A DNA stretch of 64,000 nt from Synergistaceae bacterium (GCA_016756725.1 JAESII010000008.1:62001-126000), one strand, 5' to 3'; shown: positions 26,409 through 34,614, counted from the stretch's first letter. Notes: generated from the sequence alone by a model not told the origin. Made by a program: numbers and translations.

Positions 26409-26627
26409 GTGAAGGCAAATCGTCTGATCGGAGTTGCCCTGATCGCCTTGGGGATCGCCGTCTTCGTCTGCCAGGGGATAACCTATACAACCCGAGAAAA
26501 GGCCGTCGATCTGGGCCCCATTCAGGTGACGACAGAACAGACCCGAACGATTCCTCTGTCGCCGATCATGGGATCGGTCGCGCTGGCCGGCGGAGTTCTC
26601 CTGCTCCTGTTTGAAGCCAGGCGATGA
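26409..26627 (+). CDS. Small two-helix membrane protein of unknown function
   Basis: Seventy-two residues from GTG 26409, preceded by AAGGAGGT. One helix at the N-terminus (LIGVALIALGIAVFV) and one at the C-terminus (GSVALAGGVLLLLF) flank an extracytoplasmic loop with TTREKAVDLGPIQVT and RTIPLSP. Similar short proteins with a TTRE...DLGP loop occur in many bacteria, often near Lmo0937-type genes. No function is assigned. Confidence 0.8.
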   Translation: MKANRLIGVALIALGIAVFVCQGITYTTREKAVDLGPIQVTTEQTRTIPLSPIMGSVALAGGVLLLLFEARR

Positions 26628-26783
26628 TGTCTCCTCGCCGACGCAGGGAAGGGGCGGACGTCGCAGCCCTGTCGACGCGGCGCTGAAAGCCTCTTCATCT
26701 TGCGGAGTTTCTTTCGTCCCCTCCTCCGATGGTGGTAGAATGACCCTCATTTGCCCCTTTTTCTTTCGTCGGGAGGGATCCTG

Positions 26784-27497
26784 TTGCGATCGGAACGTAC
26801 CTCGTTGTTCGGGGAGGGTCTTCGTGCGGCCTTTCCCGTGGCCGTCGGCTATTTCCCCATCGCCGTGGCCTTCGGCCTCCTGGCCCGATCGGCCGGAGTG
26901 CCCGGATCGGGGGCCATGGCCCTCTCCGTCTTTGTCTATGCCGGAGCGAGTCAGTTCGTGGCCGTCAATCTCATGGGCCTCGGCGCCTCCGTGGCCGAGA
27001 TCGTTTTGGCTGTCTTTGTCCTCAACTTCCGTCACTTCCTCATGTCCTCGACGCTCGCGCGCCGCATCGCCCCGGGGACGTCGAGGGCGCGGCGGGCCCT
27101 TCTGGCCTTCGGCGTCACCGACGAGACCTATGCCGTGGCCTCCCTCCGGCCCGAGGAGGTCCTCTCTCCGGCCTTTCTGCTGGGGCTCAATCTCTTTTCC
27201 TACCTCTCCTGGGTCGCCGGTTCCTTCGTCGGCTTCTTCCTGGCCTCCTCCCTGCCCGATGTCTTTCAGAAGGGGATGGCCATCGCCCTTTACGCCATGT
27301 TCATCGGCCTTCTCGTTCCCTCGGCTTGCAAGGACCGGCGCGTTCTCGTCGTGGCCCTTCTTTCCATGGCCGTCAACGGTCTCTACCGGGTTTCGCCTCT
27401 GGCCGCCTTCGGCGGAGGTTGGGGCGTGCTGACGGCGACCGTCGCGGCAGCCCTCATCGGCGTCCGTCTTTTTTCCTCCGAGGCGGTCTCCCGATGA
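26784..27497 (+). CDS. azlC: AzlC-family branched-chain amino acid exporter, large subunit
   Basis: Inner-membrane protein of 237 residues. Hallmarks are LRAAFPVAVGYFPIAVAFGLLA, VYAGASQFVAVNLMG and LNFRHFLMSSTLA, which define the AzlC/YgaZ family; with AzlD it exports branched-chain amino acids or methionine. The start is TTG at 26784, with GGGAGGG upstream; a longer frame from 26751 has no ribosome site. The stop overlaps the azlD start (ATGA at 27494). Confidence 0.92.
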   Translation: MRSERTSLFGEGLRAAFPVAVGYFPIAVAFGLLARSAGVPGSGAMALSVFVYAGASQFVAVNLMGLGASVAEIVLAVFVLNFRHFLMSSTLARRIAPGTSRARRALLAFGVTDETYAVASLRPEEVLSPAFLLGLNLFSYLSWVAGSFVGFFLASSLPDVFQKGMAIALYAMFIGLLVPSACKDRRVLVVALLSMAVNGLYRVSPLAAFGGGWGVLTATVAAALIGVRLFSSEAVSR

Positions 27498-27796
27498 ATC
27501 GGGCCCTTCTGGCGGCCTTTCTCATGGCCCTCGTCACCTACCTGCCCCGCATGATTCCCCTCGTCTTCCTCGGCGACAGGAAACTGCCTCCCTTCTGGGA
27601 AAACCTCTTCCGCTACGTTCCCTATGCCGTGCTGGGGGCCCTCATCTTTCCCGAGACGCTGATGTCGACGGGCCGTCTGAGCTCCTCCCTGGCAGGGACG
27701 GCGACGGCTCTTGTCCTGGCCTGGTGCGGTCGGGGGCTGATTCAGGTCGTCTTCGGCGCCATCGTCGTGACCCTGGCCCTGGAGCTGCTTCTTTAG
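27494..27796 (+). CDS. azlD: AzlD-family branched-chain amino acid exporter, small subunit
   Basis: One hundred residues with about four hydrophobic helices. The N-terminal ALVTYLPRMIPLVFLGDRKLPPFWENLFRYVPYAVLGAL is the AzlD/YgaH signature. It starts at the ATG inside the azlC stop (4-base overlap) and is the obligate partner of AzlC. A strong terminator follows 11 bases after the stop. Confidence 0.92.
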   Translation: MNRALLAAFLMALVTYLPRMIPLVFLGDRKLPPFWENLFRYVPYAVLGALIFPETLMSTGRLSSSLAGTATALVLAWCGRGLIQVVFGAIVVTLALELLL

Positions 27797-27807
27797 CCCC
27801 GTCGGTA

Positions 27808-27856
27808 CAGGAGAAGGCCGGAAGGGCCCCTTCGGGGCCCTTCCGGCCTTCTCCTG
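27808..27856 (+). terminator. Long hairpin after azlCD
   Basis: CAGGAGAAGGCCGGAAGGGCCCC is mirrored by its complement around a TTCG loop, giving a stem of about 22 pairs. There is no long T-run, so stability rather than a U-tract must account for termination. Confidence 0.75.
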
Positions 27857-28198
27857 CACCGACGTTCCTCTGGTTCGCCGGGAGCGAGGAGGGTGACATG
27901 CGACGCAGAAAGCATGGGACTCTTTTTAGCGCCTATTCCTCGTCCGTGCAAGTGTCTTTCGGAAAACAATTGCCATGCTCCGAAGTTTCAAGTGCGAAAA
28001 CAGGAAATTTTGTCGTTTTTGCAGGATGTTTGCGGCTGTGTCGCAGGGATGCCTTCCTCCTCGTCTCCGGCCTCGCGGGCCGGCCCGAGGTCGCCCGTCA
28101 GGGGGGATTTCGCTTTTTTTGCTCCTTTTTGCGGGGTGCCCCGCTGCGCCCTTCTTTTCCCGTCGGGAGCTTTTCGCATACGAAAGGCGCCCCGAGGC
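27857..28198. other. Spacer between azlCD and the Ile-leader promoter
   Basis: About 340 bases with no gene I can support. Several frames are open but none has protein-like composition or a credible start. Confidence 0.4.
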
Positions 28199-28227
28199 TT
28201 GACAGGTCCCGGTCGACCTGACATAAT
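28199..28227 (+). promoter_or_regulatory. Sigma-70 promoter of the leader-dehydratase unit
   Basis: TTGACA at 28199-28204, 17-base spacer, CATAAT at 28222-28227. This is a perfect -35 with a 5/6 -10, about 35 bases before the leader peptide start. Confidence 0.85.
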
Positions 28228-28261
28228 GCCCCCAATATCTTTTTTGCGAGGAGTGTTGGCG

Positions 28262-28354
28262 GTGGCAGTCAGGGTCAAGGGACAGATCACGCTTTCCGGC
28301 CAGGCCATCATTATTATCGCCAACGCGGCTCCCCCTCGCGGGAACGGCGCTTAG
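28262..28354 (+). CDS. Isoleucine-rich leader peptide (attenuator)
   Basis: A 30-residue ORF from GTG 28262, with AGGAG nine bases upstream. It contains four consecutive isoleucine codons (ATC ATT ATT ATC, 28307-28318) and ends 25 bases before a strong terminator that precedes a PLP-dependent dehydratase gene. This is the classic layout of ribosome-mediated attenuation by isoleucine: stalling at the Ile run would let an antiterminator form. The ending AAPPRGNGA resembles the tails of ilv-type leader peptides. Upstream GTG/TTG codons at 28253 and 28256 are alternative starts. Confidence 0.8.
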   Translation: MAVRVKGQITLSGQAIIIIANAAPPRGNGA

Positions 28355-28378
28355 GCGTCGTTGACCAGAAAAGCGAGG

Positions 28379-28418
28379 AAGGGGCCCCGATCACGGATCG
28401 GGGCCCCTTCTTTATTTT
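28379..28418 (+). terminator. Attenuator terminator upstream of the dehydratase gene
   Basis: AAGGGGCCCCGATC pairs with GATCGGGGCCCCTT around a three-base loop, then CTTTATTTT. It lies between the Ile leader peptide and the dehydratase start. Confidence 0.88.
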
Positions 28419-28467
28419 AAGGGCCCTTCGAGGTTGCCCGTAATGGAGAAAAGGGAGGATGAAACTC

Positions 28468-29418
28468 ATGACAGCCACGGTACCCCTTCACGTCCAGACG
28501 CCCATGCTCGAGTCGCGCGATCTCAGCCGCGTCGCCGGGAAAGAGGTTTTTCTCAAGATGGAGTGTTTCCAGAACGCCGGTTCCTACAAGATCCGCGGCA
28601 TCGGCCTTTTCTGCTCCCGGGCCCGTGACGAGGGAAAGAGTCGCCTCGTCGCCTCGTCGGCAGGCAACGCCGGCTACGCCGTGGCCTATGCCGGAAACCG
28701 TCTGGGCATGGAGGTCACCGTCGTCGTTCCCGAGACGACGAGCGCCGAGGCCAGGGAGCGCATCGCCTCCGAAGGGGCCCGCGTCGAGATTTTCGGCGCC
28801 GTCTGGGACGACGCCGACGCCTACGGTCGGAAGCTGGCCGAGGCTTCGGGGGCGGCCTATGTCCATCCCTTCGACCACCCCACCCTCTGGGAGGGGTACC
28901 GGACCATCGCCCGCGAGGCCCGGACGCAGATGGCCCGTCCCGACGCCGTGGTCCTTTCCGTCGGCGGCGGCGGCATGATGTGCGGCGTCCTTGAGGGCTT
29001 TCACGAGGTGGGCTGGGGCGACGTGCCTCTCGTAGCCGTCGAGCCCGAGGGGGCCGCCTCTTTCGGCGCCGCCCTCCGTTCGGGCCATGTCGTGACTCTC
29101 GATCGGATCTCGACGGTGGCCACCAGTCTGGCGACGCGGCGCGTCACGGCCGAGGCCGTTGCCTGGGCGGGCCGCCACGACGTCCGGGCCGTGACCGTCT
29201 CCGACGTCCAGGCCGTCTCGGCCTGCCGTCGCTTCGCCGACGATCACCGCGTTCTCGTCGAGCCCGCCTGCGGCGCCACCCTCTCGACCCTTTATGACAA
29301 CCACCCCGCCCTCGCCGGGGCACGGTCCGTCCTGGCCGTCGTCTGCGGCGGCATCGGCGTCAGCATGGCCCGCCTGGCCCAGTGGGAGCGCGATCTGGGA
29401 GTCCTTTCGGCGGCCTGA
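28468..29418 (+). CDS. Serine/threonine dehydratase-family PLP enzyme
   Basis: The protein has 316 residues. It has the PLP-lysine motif NAGSYKIRGIG, the phosphate loop SVGGGGMMCGVLEG and the substrate loop SSAGNAGYAVAYA. The overall pattern (LHVQTPMLESRDLSRVAGKEVFLKMECFQ, FDHPTLWEGY, EPACGATLSTLYD) is closest to the short serine dehydratase/threonine deaminase type without a C-terminal regulatory domain. It converts serine or threonine to pyruvate or 2-oxobutyrate plus ammonia. The second ATG (28468) is preferred because GGGAGG is nine bases upstream. The Ile-codon leader suggests it supplies 2-oxobutyrate for isoleucine, with attenuation replacing the missing allosteric domain. Confidence 0.88.
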   Translation: MTATVPLHVQTPMLESRDLSRVAGKEVFLKMECFQNAGSYKIRGIGLFCSRARDEGKSRLVASSAGNAGYAVAYAGNRLGMEVTVVVPETTSAEARERIASEGARVEIFGAVWDDADAYGRKLAEASGAAYVHPFDHPTLWEGYRTIAREARTQMARPDAVVLSVGGGGMMCGVLEGFHEVGWGDVPLVAVEPEGAASFGAALRSGHVVTLDRISTVATSLATRRVTAEAVAWAGRHDVRAVTVSDVQAVSACRRFADDHRVLVEPACGATLSTLYDNHPALAGARSVLAVVCGGIGVSMARLAQWERDLGVLSAA

Positions 29419-29433
29419 TCGTCGCACTGGGAA

Positions 29434-29482
29434 AAGCGCACTTTCGGCCGCCCTTCCTGCAAGGGCGGCCGAAAGTGCGCTT
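29434..29482 (+). terminator. Terminator after the dehydratase gene
   Basis: AAGCGCACTTTCGGCCGCCCTT pairs perfectly with its complement around a short loop, then TTGATGG. Very stable but with a weak T-run. Confidence 0.8.
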
Positions 29483-29498
29483 GATGGTCTCTGTGGCC

Positions 29499-29527
29499 TT
29501 GTAAAAAATGTTATTCAAAGTGATAAT
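29499..29527 (+). promoter_or_regulatory. Sigma-70 promoter of formate dehydrogenase locus B
   Basis: TTGTAA at 29499-29504, 17-base spacer, GATAAT at 29522-29527. The stretch CAAAGTGATAAT is identical to the promoter of locus A. Confidence 0.75.
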
Positions 29528-29549
29528 GTGTCCGGGATAGGTCGTTGTA

Positions 29550-29608
29550 TTCTTAACGATCTGTCCCGCCGATCGATTCCTCTCGGGAACATCGGTTGGC
29601 GGGACAAA
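29550..29608 (+). other. Stable hairpin early in the locus B leader
   Basis: TGTCCCGCC at about 29561 can pair with GGCGGGACA at about 29598 with GAT/ATC extending the stem. No counterpart is seen in locus A, so it is not part of the shared riboswitch core. Confidence 0.45.
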
Positions 29609-29640
29609 GAGTTTCTCTGAGGAAACTCCACATAGCGCGC

Positions 29641-29739
29641 CTCCGAGCCGTCATTCCTGTGAGGTCTCAGCCTTATGGAATGCGGCCGTTAGGGTATGTC
29701 CGGAAACAGACATGCCTCCCCTGTTTGGCAAGGAGAGCT
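29641..29739 (+). ncRNA. Candidate molybdenum-cofactor (Moco) riboswitch, locus B
   Basis: CTCCGAGCC (29641-29649) pairs with GGCAAGGAG (29727-29735) exactly as in locus A. Between them are further helices: CATTCC with GGAATG, and ATGTC with GACAT around a CGGAAA loop. The element lies between the promoter and the MoeA-like (pseudo)gene and is followed 20 bases later by a strong terminator, as expected for an off-switch. Moco class inferred from the conserved core and the molybdoenzyme context; not verified by covariance search. Confidence 0.7.
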
Positions 29740-29759
29740 GTGAGTTCTGCGTTTTAAAC

Positions 29760-29800
29760 GGAGATCACGATCCTTGTGGGGGCGTGATCTCCCTTTTTTT
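29760..29800 (+). terminator. Expression-platform terminator of the locus B leader
   Basis: GGAGATCACG pairs with CGTGATCTCC, followed by CTTTTTTT, about 30 bases before the first gene. A true rho-independent terminator inside the 5' leader. Confidence 0.85.
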
Positions 29801-29828
29801 CTAAAAGCCGGAATGGCGGTGAAAAGAA

Positions 29829-30839
29829 GTGAAAGTTCAGCCCCGTCCCGTTGAGGAGTGTGTCGGAAGAATCGTTTTCCATGATCGGACGCTCATTGAT
29901 CCTGAAGGCGGATTCAAAGGCGCCCGTTTCAAAAGAGGGCACAGGACGCAGAGTCCGATGTCCCCCTGCTGCTCCGCATGGGGAAGTCGAACACCGCTTT
30001 TTTTGAGCTTGCCCCGGACGAAGTTCACGCGGATGAGGCCGCCCTTCTTCTCGGGAAGAGGATGAGGAGAGAGGGGCTGGAGCTTCTCGGATCCGAGGAG
30101 GGCAAGTGCGTCCTTCGGGTGATCGTGGGGGGCTGCTCTCCTTCCGTGACGAGGATGTCGATGCCATCAACTCCGACCCGGATTGGATCTTCTCGACCCT
30201 TTCCAATGGGACGGCCGTTACGGAAGGGGCTGCCGCGTCGGCTTTCCGCATCGGTCCCCTGGTCGTGAAGCGCTCTCAGGTCGAGAGATCCTGTAGGGCC
30301 CTTCCCCTCTCGGTTCTCTCCTGGAGGCCTTTCCCGACGGCTCTGGTCACCACGGGAAGGGAGATTTTCGAGGGAACCGTTCGCGATGCTTTTTTACCCA
30401 GGCTTCAGAGCAAAATAGCCTCCTACGGTGCGCCCCTCCTGGGGCATGGCCTCTGTCCGGACGATGCCGAAGCGATTGCCGGTCAGGTTCTTTTCTGGCT
30501 GGGGAAAGGGGCTCCCGTCGTCCTCTGTAGAGGCGGCATGAGCGTCGATGCCGACGACAGGACGCCGAGGGCGATCGAGTTCCCTCTGTGATGGGGTTCT
30601 GTTCCGGCGGGTTCCGGTCATTCCCGGGGCCAGTCTGATGCTTGCCCGCAGGGGAGAGTCTTTCGTCATCGGCGTTCCCGCCTCGGCTGTCTTCGCCGAG
30701 AGGACCGCCCTGGACATTCTGTCCGACCGCATCTACGGGGAATGCCTCCATCGGGAGAGGAAGTGAGGGGAAGGGGGGGTTGTGCCGAAATTGTGTGCCT
30801 TGTTCCTATCCCAGGTGCGCCTTCGCGGCGCGCATATAG
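29829..30839 (+). pseudogene. Frameshifted molybdopterin-binding MoeA-like gene (locus B)
   Basis: Homologous along its length to the intact gene at 5794-6813, but the reading frame changes at least five times: near 29954 (one base missing between GHRTQ and SDVPLLL), near 30118, near 30580 (between RTPRAIE and SLCDGVLFRR), near 30740 and near 30777. Translating across the shifts recovers LIDPEGGFKGARFKRGHR, RMGKSNTAFFELAPDEVH, ALVTTGREIFEGTV, VVLCRGGMSVDADDRTP and the C-terminal cysteine set CRNCVPCSYPRC before the TAG at 30837. The flanking genes read cleanly, so sequencing error is an unlikely explanation for all five. The function may be supplied by locus A. Confidence 0.88.
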
Positions 30840-30868
30840 TGGATCTCTGCGCGAAAGGAGTCTGAGCA

Positions 30869-33616
30869 ATGGGAACCTCTTTGGTCACGGCCGTTATCAA
30901 CGGAAAGACCCTCACCGCTCAACCTGGCATGACCATCATGCAGGCTGCCCGGGCCAAGGGCATCAAGATCCCCTCGCTGTGCTATCACCCGGCGTTGGAG
31001 TCAAGTGGTGCCTGCCGTATCTGTCTTGTGGAGGTGGAGAAGCATCCCAAGCTTCTTCCGGCCTGCACGACGCCTCTGTCCGAGGGCATGGTCATTTTCA
31101 CGCACAGTCCCAAGGCGGTGGCGGCGAGAAGGTTTGTCGTCGAGATGATTCTCATCCGTCATCCGCTGGACTGTTTCTCCTGCGAATCGAACGGTCGCTG
31201 CGACCTGCAGGATCTCGCCTACGAACTGGGCATCGAGAAATCGCCCTTCCAGGAGGAAGGGAATGTTTGCACCGACTACGCTCTTGACGACACCAATCCC
31301 TTCTACATCCGGGATATGAACAAGTGCGTCGTCTGCGGACGCTGCGTGCGGGCCTGCGACTGGCAGTCGGGCTACCACGCCGTCGATTTTCAATTCCGCG
31401 GCATCAAGACGACGGTCAATCCTCCTGTGGGCATGAAGCTCGAGGATTCGGACTGCGTGTTCTGCGGTCAATGCGTTCAGGCCTGTCCCGTAGGGGCCCT
31501 CATCGAGAGGAAGTCGATCGGTCAAGGCCGGTCCTGGGAGACCGAAAAAGTCCGCACGACCTGTGCCTACTGCGGCGTGGGCTGCCAGCTCGATCTTCAC
31601 GTCAAGGGAGAGAAGATCGTCCGCGTGACGGGCACCGAAGAGGGCATGCCCAACCGGGGACGGCTCTGCGTGAAGGGGCGTTTCGGTTACGATTTCATCT
31701 ATTCCGAAGAACGGCTCACCAAGCCTCTTATCCGGGTCCGCAAGGGAGACATGAAGTCCGGCGACGATCTCTTCCGCGAGGCGTCGTGGGACGAGGCGCT
31801 CGATCTGGTCGCGTCCCGGTTCAAGGAGGTGATCGAAAGGCACGGTTCCGACGCGGTGGGCGGAGTGAGCTGCGCGCGCAGCCTCAATGAGGATTCGTAC
31901 AGCATGCAGAAGCTCTTCCGGATGGTCTTCAAAACGAATAACATCGATCACTGTGCACGGGTCTGACACGCTCCTACAGTAGCGGGGCTACTGACCAGTT
32001 TCGGAGCGGGCGGAATGACCAATACCATCGGGGAGTTCGCCACGGCCAAGCTCCTCTTTTGCATCGGGACGAACATGACCGAGGCCCATCCGGTGGCGGC
32101 GACGTACCTGAAAAACGGAGTCAGGTCGGGGACGAAGCTCATCGTCGTCGATCCCCGTCGTCAGGAGCTGGCCGATTATGCCCATATCTTCGCCCAGCTG
32201 CGCGTCGGTTCGGATATTGCCTTTCTCAACGGCGTCATGAACGTTCTCATAGCCGAGAATCTCTACGACAACCGTTTCGTCGAAGATAACTGCGAGAATT
32301 TCGATGATCTGGTAGCTAAAGTTGCTGAATATCCTCCCAGCCGGGCTGCCAGGATCAGCGGCGTTCCCGAAAAGACGATTATCGAGATCGCCAGAATGCT
32401 GGGCACGATCAAGCCTGCCATGGTGATCTACACGCTGGGTATCACGGAGCACAACACGGGCAAACGCAATGTCATGTCCCTGGCCAATCTCCAGATGCTT
32501 TTGGGTAACATGGGCGTCGAAGGCGGTGGAGTGAACCCCATGCGGGGTCAGAATAATGTCCAGGGAGCCTGTGATATGGGCGCCCTTCCCAATATGTACT
32601 GCGGCTATCAAAGAGTCGCCGTTCCCGAGATCAGCGAAAAATTCGCCAGGTTTTGGGGTGTCGACGGCCTTTCGACCAGGGAGGGACTGAAGATCGCCGA
32701 GATGACGAACGGCCTGCCTGCGGGGAAGGTGAAGGCCTTCTGGATTTTCGGCGAGAATCTCGTCGCCACCGAACCCGATATCGGTCATATTTCCCATTGT
32801 CTCAACTCGGCCGAGTTCCTCGTCGTTCAGGATATCTTCCGGAACGAGACGACGCCCTACGCCGATGTCATTCTTCCGTCGGCCGCCTGGTGCGAGGACG
32901 ACGGGACGTTCACGAACACAGAGCGGCGCGTCAGCCGGGTCCGGAAGATCAAGGAGGCGCCGGGCGAGGCGAGGCCCAACTGGTGGATTTTCAAGGAGGT
33001 GGCCCGGCGCTGGGGCTACGACTGGCCCTCCAATAGCGGCAGGGATCTCTGGGACAGGGAGATCGCTCCTCTTTGCCCTGCCTTCGCGGGCATCACGTTC
33101 GATCGCATGGATGCCATCGGAGGCATTCAGTGGCCCTGCCCTTCGGAAGACCATCCGGGAACGGCTGTCCTGCACAGGGACGGCAGGTTTTCTCGAGGCA
33201 AGGGCAATTTCCAGGCCATCGACTGGGTCCCGAGCGCCGAAGAGCCTGACGAGACCTACCCCTTTGTTCTCAGCACGGGGCGTCGCCTCGTTCATTACCA
33301 CTCTCGGACTCAGACGGGGCGTGCCAAGGGGCTCAACGAGCGGATGCCTGAAGAGAGAGCCGACATCTCCATTCCCGACGCCGAGAGGCTGGGTATCGCC
33401 AACGGAGAGACTATACGCGTCGTCTCCCGCAGGGGATCGGTGAAGATCAAGGCCAATGTGTCGAAGCGCATGCCCCAAGGGATGGTCTGGATGTCCTTCC
33501 ATTTCTGGGAGACAAACGCCAACCGCCTGCTGAGCGGTGACACGGCGAGCTTCGATCCCGACACGCTCACGCCTTCCTACAAGGCCTGTGCCGTCAAGAT
33601 AGAGAAGATGGCCTGA
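30869..33616 (+). CDS. fdhA: Formate dehydrogenase alpha subunit, selenocysteine-containing (UGA recoded)
   Basis: A molybdenum/tungsten enzyme oxidising formate to CO2. The gene reads through an in-frame TGA at 31964-31966 as selenocysteine 366 in the context DHCARV-U-HAPTVAGLLTSFG, the exact active-site motif of Sec-type formate dehydrogenases; total 915 residues. Order: [2Fe-2S] domain (C38, C49, C52, C66), a His/Cys [4Fe-4S] segment (HPLDCFSCESNGRC), two ferredoxin clusters (CVVCGRCVRAC, CVFCGQCVQACPVG), the Fe4S4 domain from C232 (CAYCGVGC), then the molybdopterin domains and a C-terminal dinucleotide-binding domain. This architecture resembles NAD- or ferredoxin-linked and hydrogenase-coupled cytosolic enzymes. 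AAAGGAG lies upstream of the ATG. fmdE follows directly. Confidence 0.96.
31964..31993 (+). promoter_or_regulatory. Selenocysteine UGA codon and bacterial SECIS hairpin
   Basis: The TGA at 31964 is followed after 10 bases by CAGTAGC-GGG-GCTACTG (31977-31993), a seven-pair stem with a G-rich apical loop 17 bases from the UGA. This matches the size and placement of bacterial SECIS elements read by SelB. The sel genes themselves are not in this window. Confidence 0.88.
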
Positions 33617-34209
33617 TCCCCTTCGGGAGGTTCTCCTCCTTCGAGGCCTTTCTGGCCGAGCTGGAACGTTTCCACGGCGAGAAGGTCCCCGGAGGGGTCG
33701 TCGGCCTCCAGATGGTGAATCTTGCCCGGAGGTTTCTTCCCCGGGATATTCTCGTCGACGTGATCTGTGAGACGCGAAAGTGTCTGGCAGACGCCATCCA
33801 GCTTCTGACGCCCTGCACCCCGGGCAATCACTGGCTGAGGATCGTTGACACGGGGCGCTTCTCGGCCGTCTTCAACGACAAGAAAAAAGGCGACGGTGTC
33901 CGCATCTTTCTCGACGTGGGCAAGCTCAAACCCTTCCCGGCTGTGGATGCATGGTACCTGAAGCGGGTTCCCAAGAGCGAACAGAATCTCGACGCCATCC
34001 TCGATGGCCTCAACGAGACGGGCGAGGCCCTTTTCAGTTGTTATGCGGTCAAGGTGACGCCGGAGATCTTGCAGGTGCGGCCCAAGGTTCCTCCCGTGAT
34101 CTGTCCGGTCTGCGGAGAGGCCTACCCGCCCTATCACGGAGATCTCTGCCGGGGATGTCAGGGCTTGAAGGAAAAGTACTATCGGCGGAATTCGGAGGCA
34201 ATTTCCTAG
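33613..34209 (+). CDS. FmdE-family protein with zinc ribbon (locus B copy), start codon unclear
   Basis: Closely similar to the locus A copy at 4976-5560: QMVNLARRFLPRDIL, CETRKCLADAIQLLTPCT, GNHWLRIVDTGRFS, and a C-terminal CPVCGEAYPP/CRGC ribbon. Homology clearly extends upstream of the first ATG (33712) through FGRFSSFEAFLAELERFHGEKVPGG, but no ATG, GTG or TTG exists there in frame. The candidates are CTG at 33613 or an ATC overlapping the fdhA stop. If only 33712 is used, about 33 conserved residues are lost. It is either translated from a rare start coupled to fdhA termination or is N-terminally damaged. Role inferred from its fixed position beside fdhA. Confidence 0.75.
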   Translation: MIPFGRFSSFEAFLAELERFHGEKVPGGVVGLQMVNLARRFLPRDILVDVICETRKCLADAIQLLTPCTPGNHWLRIVDTGRFSAVFNDKKKGDGVRIFLDVGKLKPFPAVDAWYLKRVPKSEQNLDAILDGLNETGEALFSCYAVKVTPEILQVRPKVPPVICPVCGEAYPPYHGDLCRGCQGLKEKYYRRNSEAIS

Positions 34210-34571
34210 AGGAGCCGTCCCTTCCGGCCTCTTCGTGGGACAGTTCTTGCGGGACGGAGTCCTCCGTCTGCCCCGGGAAATGAAAAGGGAGAGGGGCCTC
34301 CTTTTCGGGAGGCCCCTCGGGGAGGGGGGAGTTTCCGTTTCGCTCTGTCCGCCCCCCTCGCCCAGGAGGGCGAGGGGGGCGGTTCCCGCGGCGCACCGTG
34401 AAGTCGGAGGGGTTTGACGAGGGAATGAGGTCATTGTAGGGGTCTCGCGTCGGCGGAACAAGCCTTCCCCTTCGGCCCTTCATCGAAATAATTGACGGGT
34501 GTCCAGAATGAGCCACAGCTTTCGTTCCCCGGGGAAAGGTTTTTCCCGCTGGCGGGACAAAAAAACGAAGG
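34210..34571. other. Spacer between locus B and the trp promoter, with two hairpins
   Basis: Contains GAGGGGCCTCC/GGGAGGCCCCTC (34291-34318) and a perfect 30-base inverted repeat, GCCCCCCTCGCCC with its complement (34351-34380). Either could terminate or stabilise the fdhA-fmdE transcript; neither has a T-run. No gene is seen. Confidence 0.6.
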
Positions 34572-34600
34572 TTGACAGGTGGCCCGACGAGGCGTATCAT
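34572..34600 (+). promoter_or_regulatory. Sigma-70 promoter of the trp operon
   Basis: TTGACA at 34572-34577, 17-base spacer, TATCAT at 34595-34600; the trp leader ORF begins 14 bases later. Confidence 0.85.
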
Positions 34601-34614
34601 TCCGTTCAACTTCA

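Noticed and set aside
31964..31966. TGA as the end of a short, truncated formate dehydrogenase gene
   Set aside because: Homology continues in frame without a gap, and the codon sits at the active-site selenocysteine position with a SECIS-like hairpin after it.
34351..34380. Perfect 30-base inverted repeat as a CRISPR or mobile-element end
   Set aside because: Single copy, no spacers or flanking duplications; best read as a transcript-end hairpin. No CRISPR array is present in the window.
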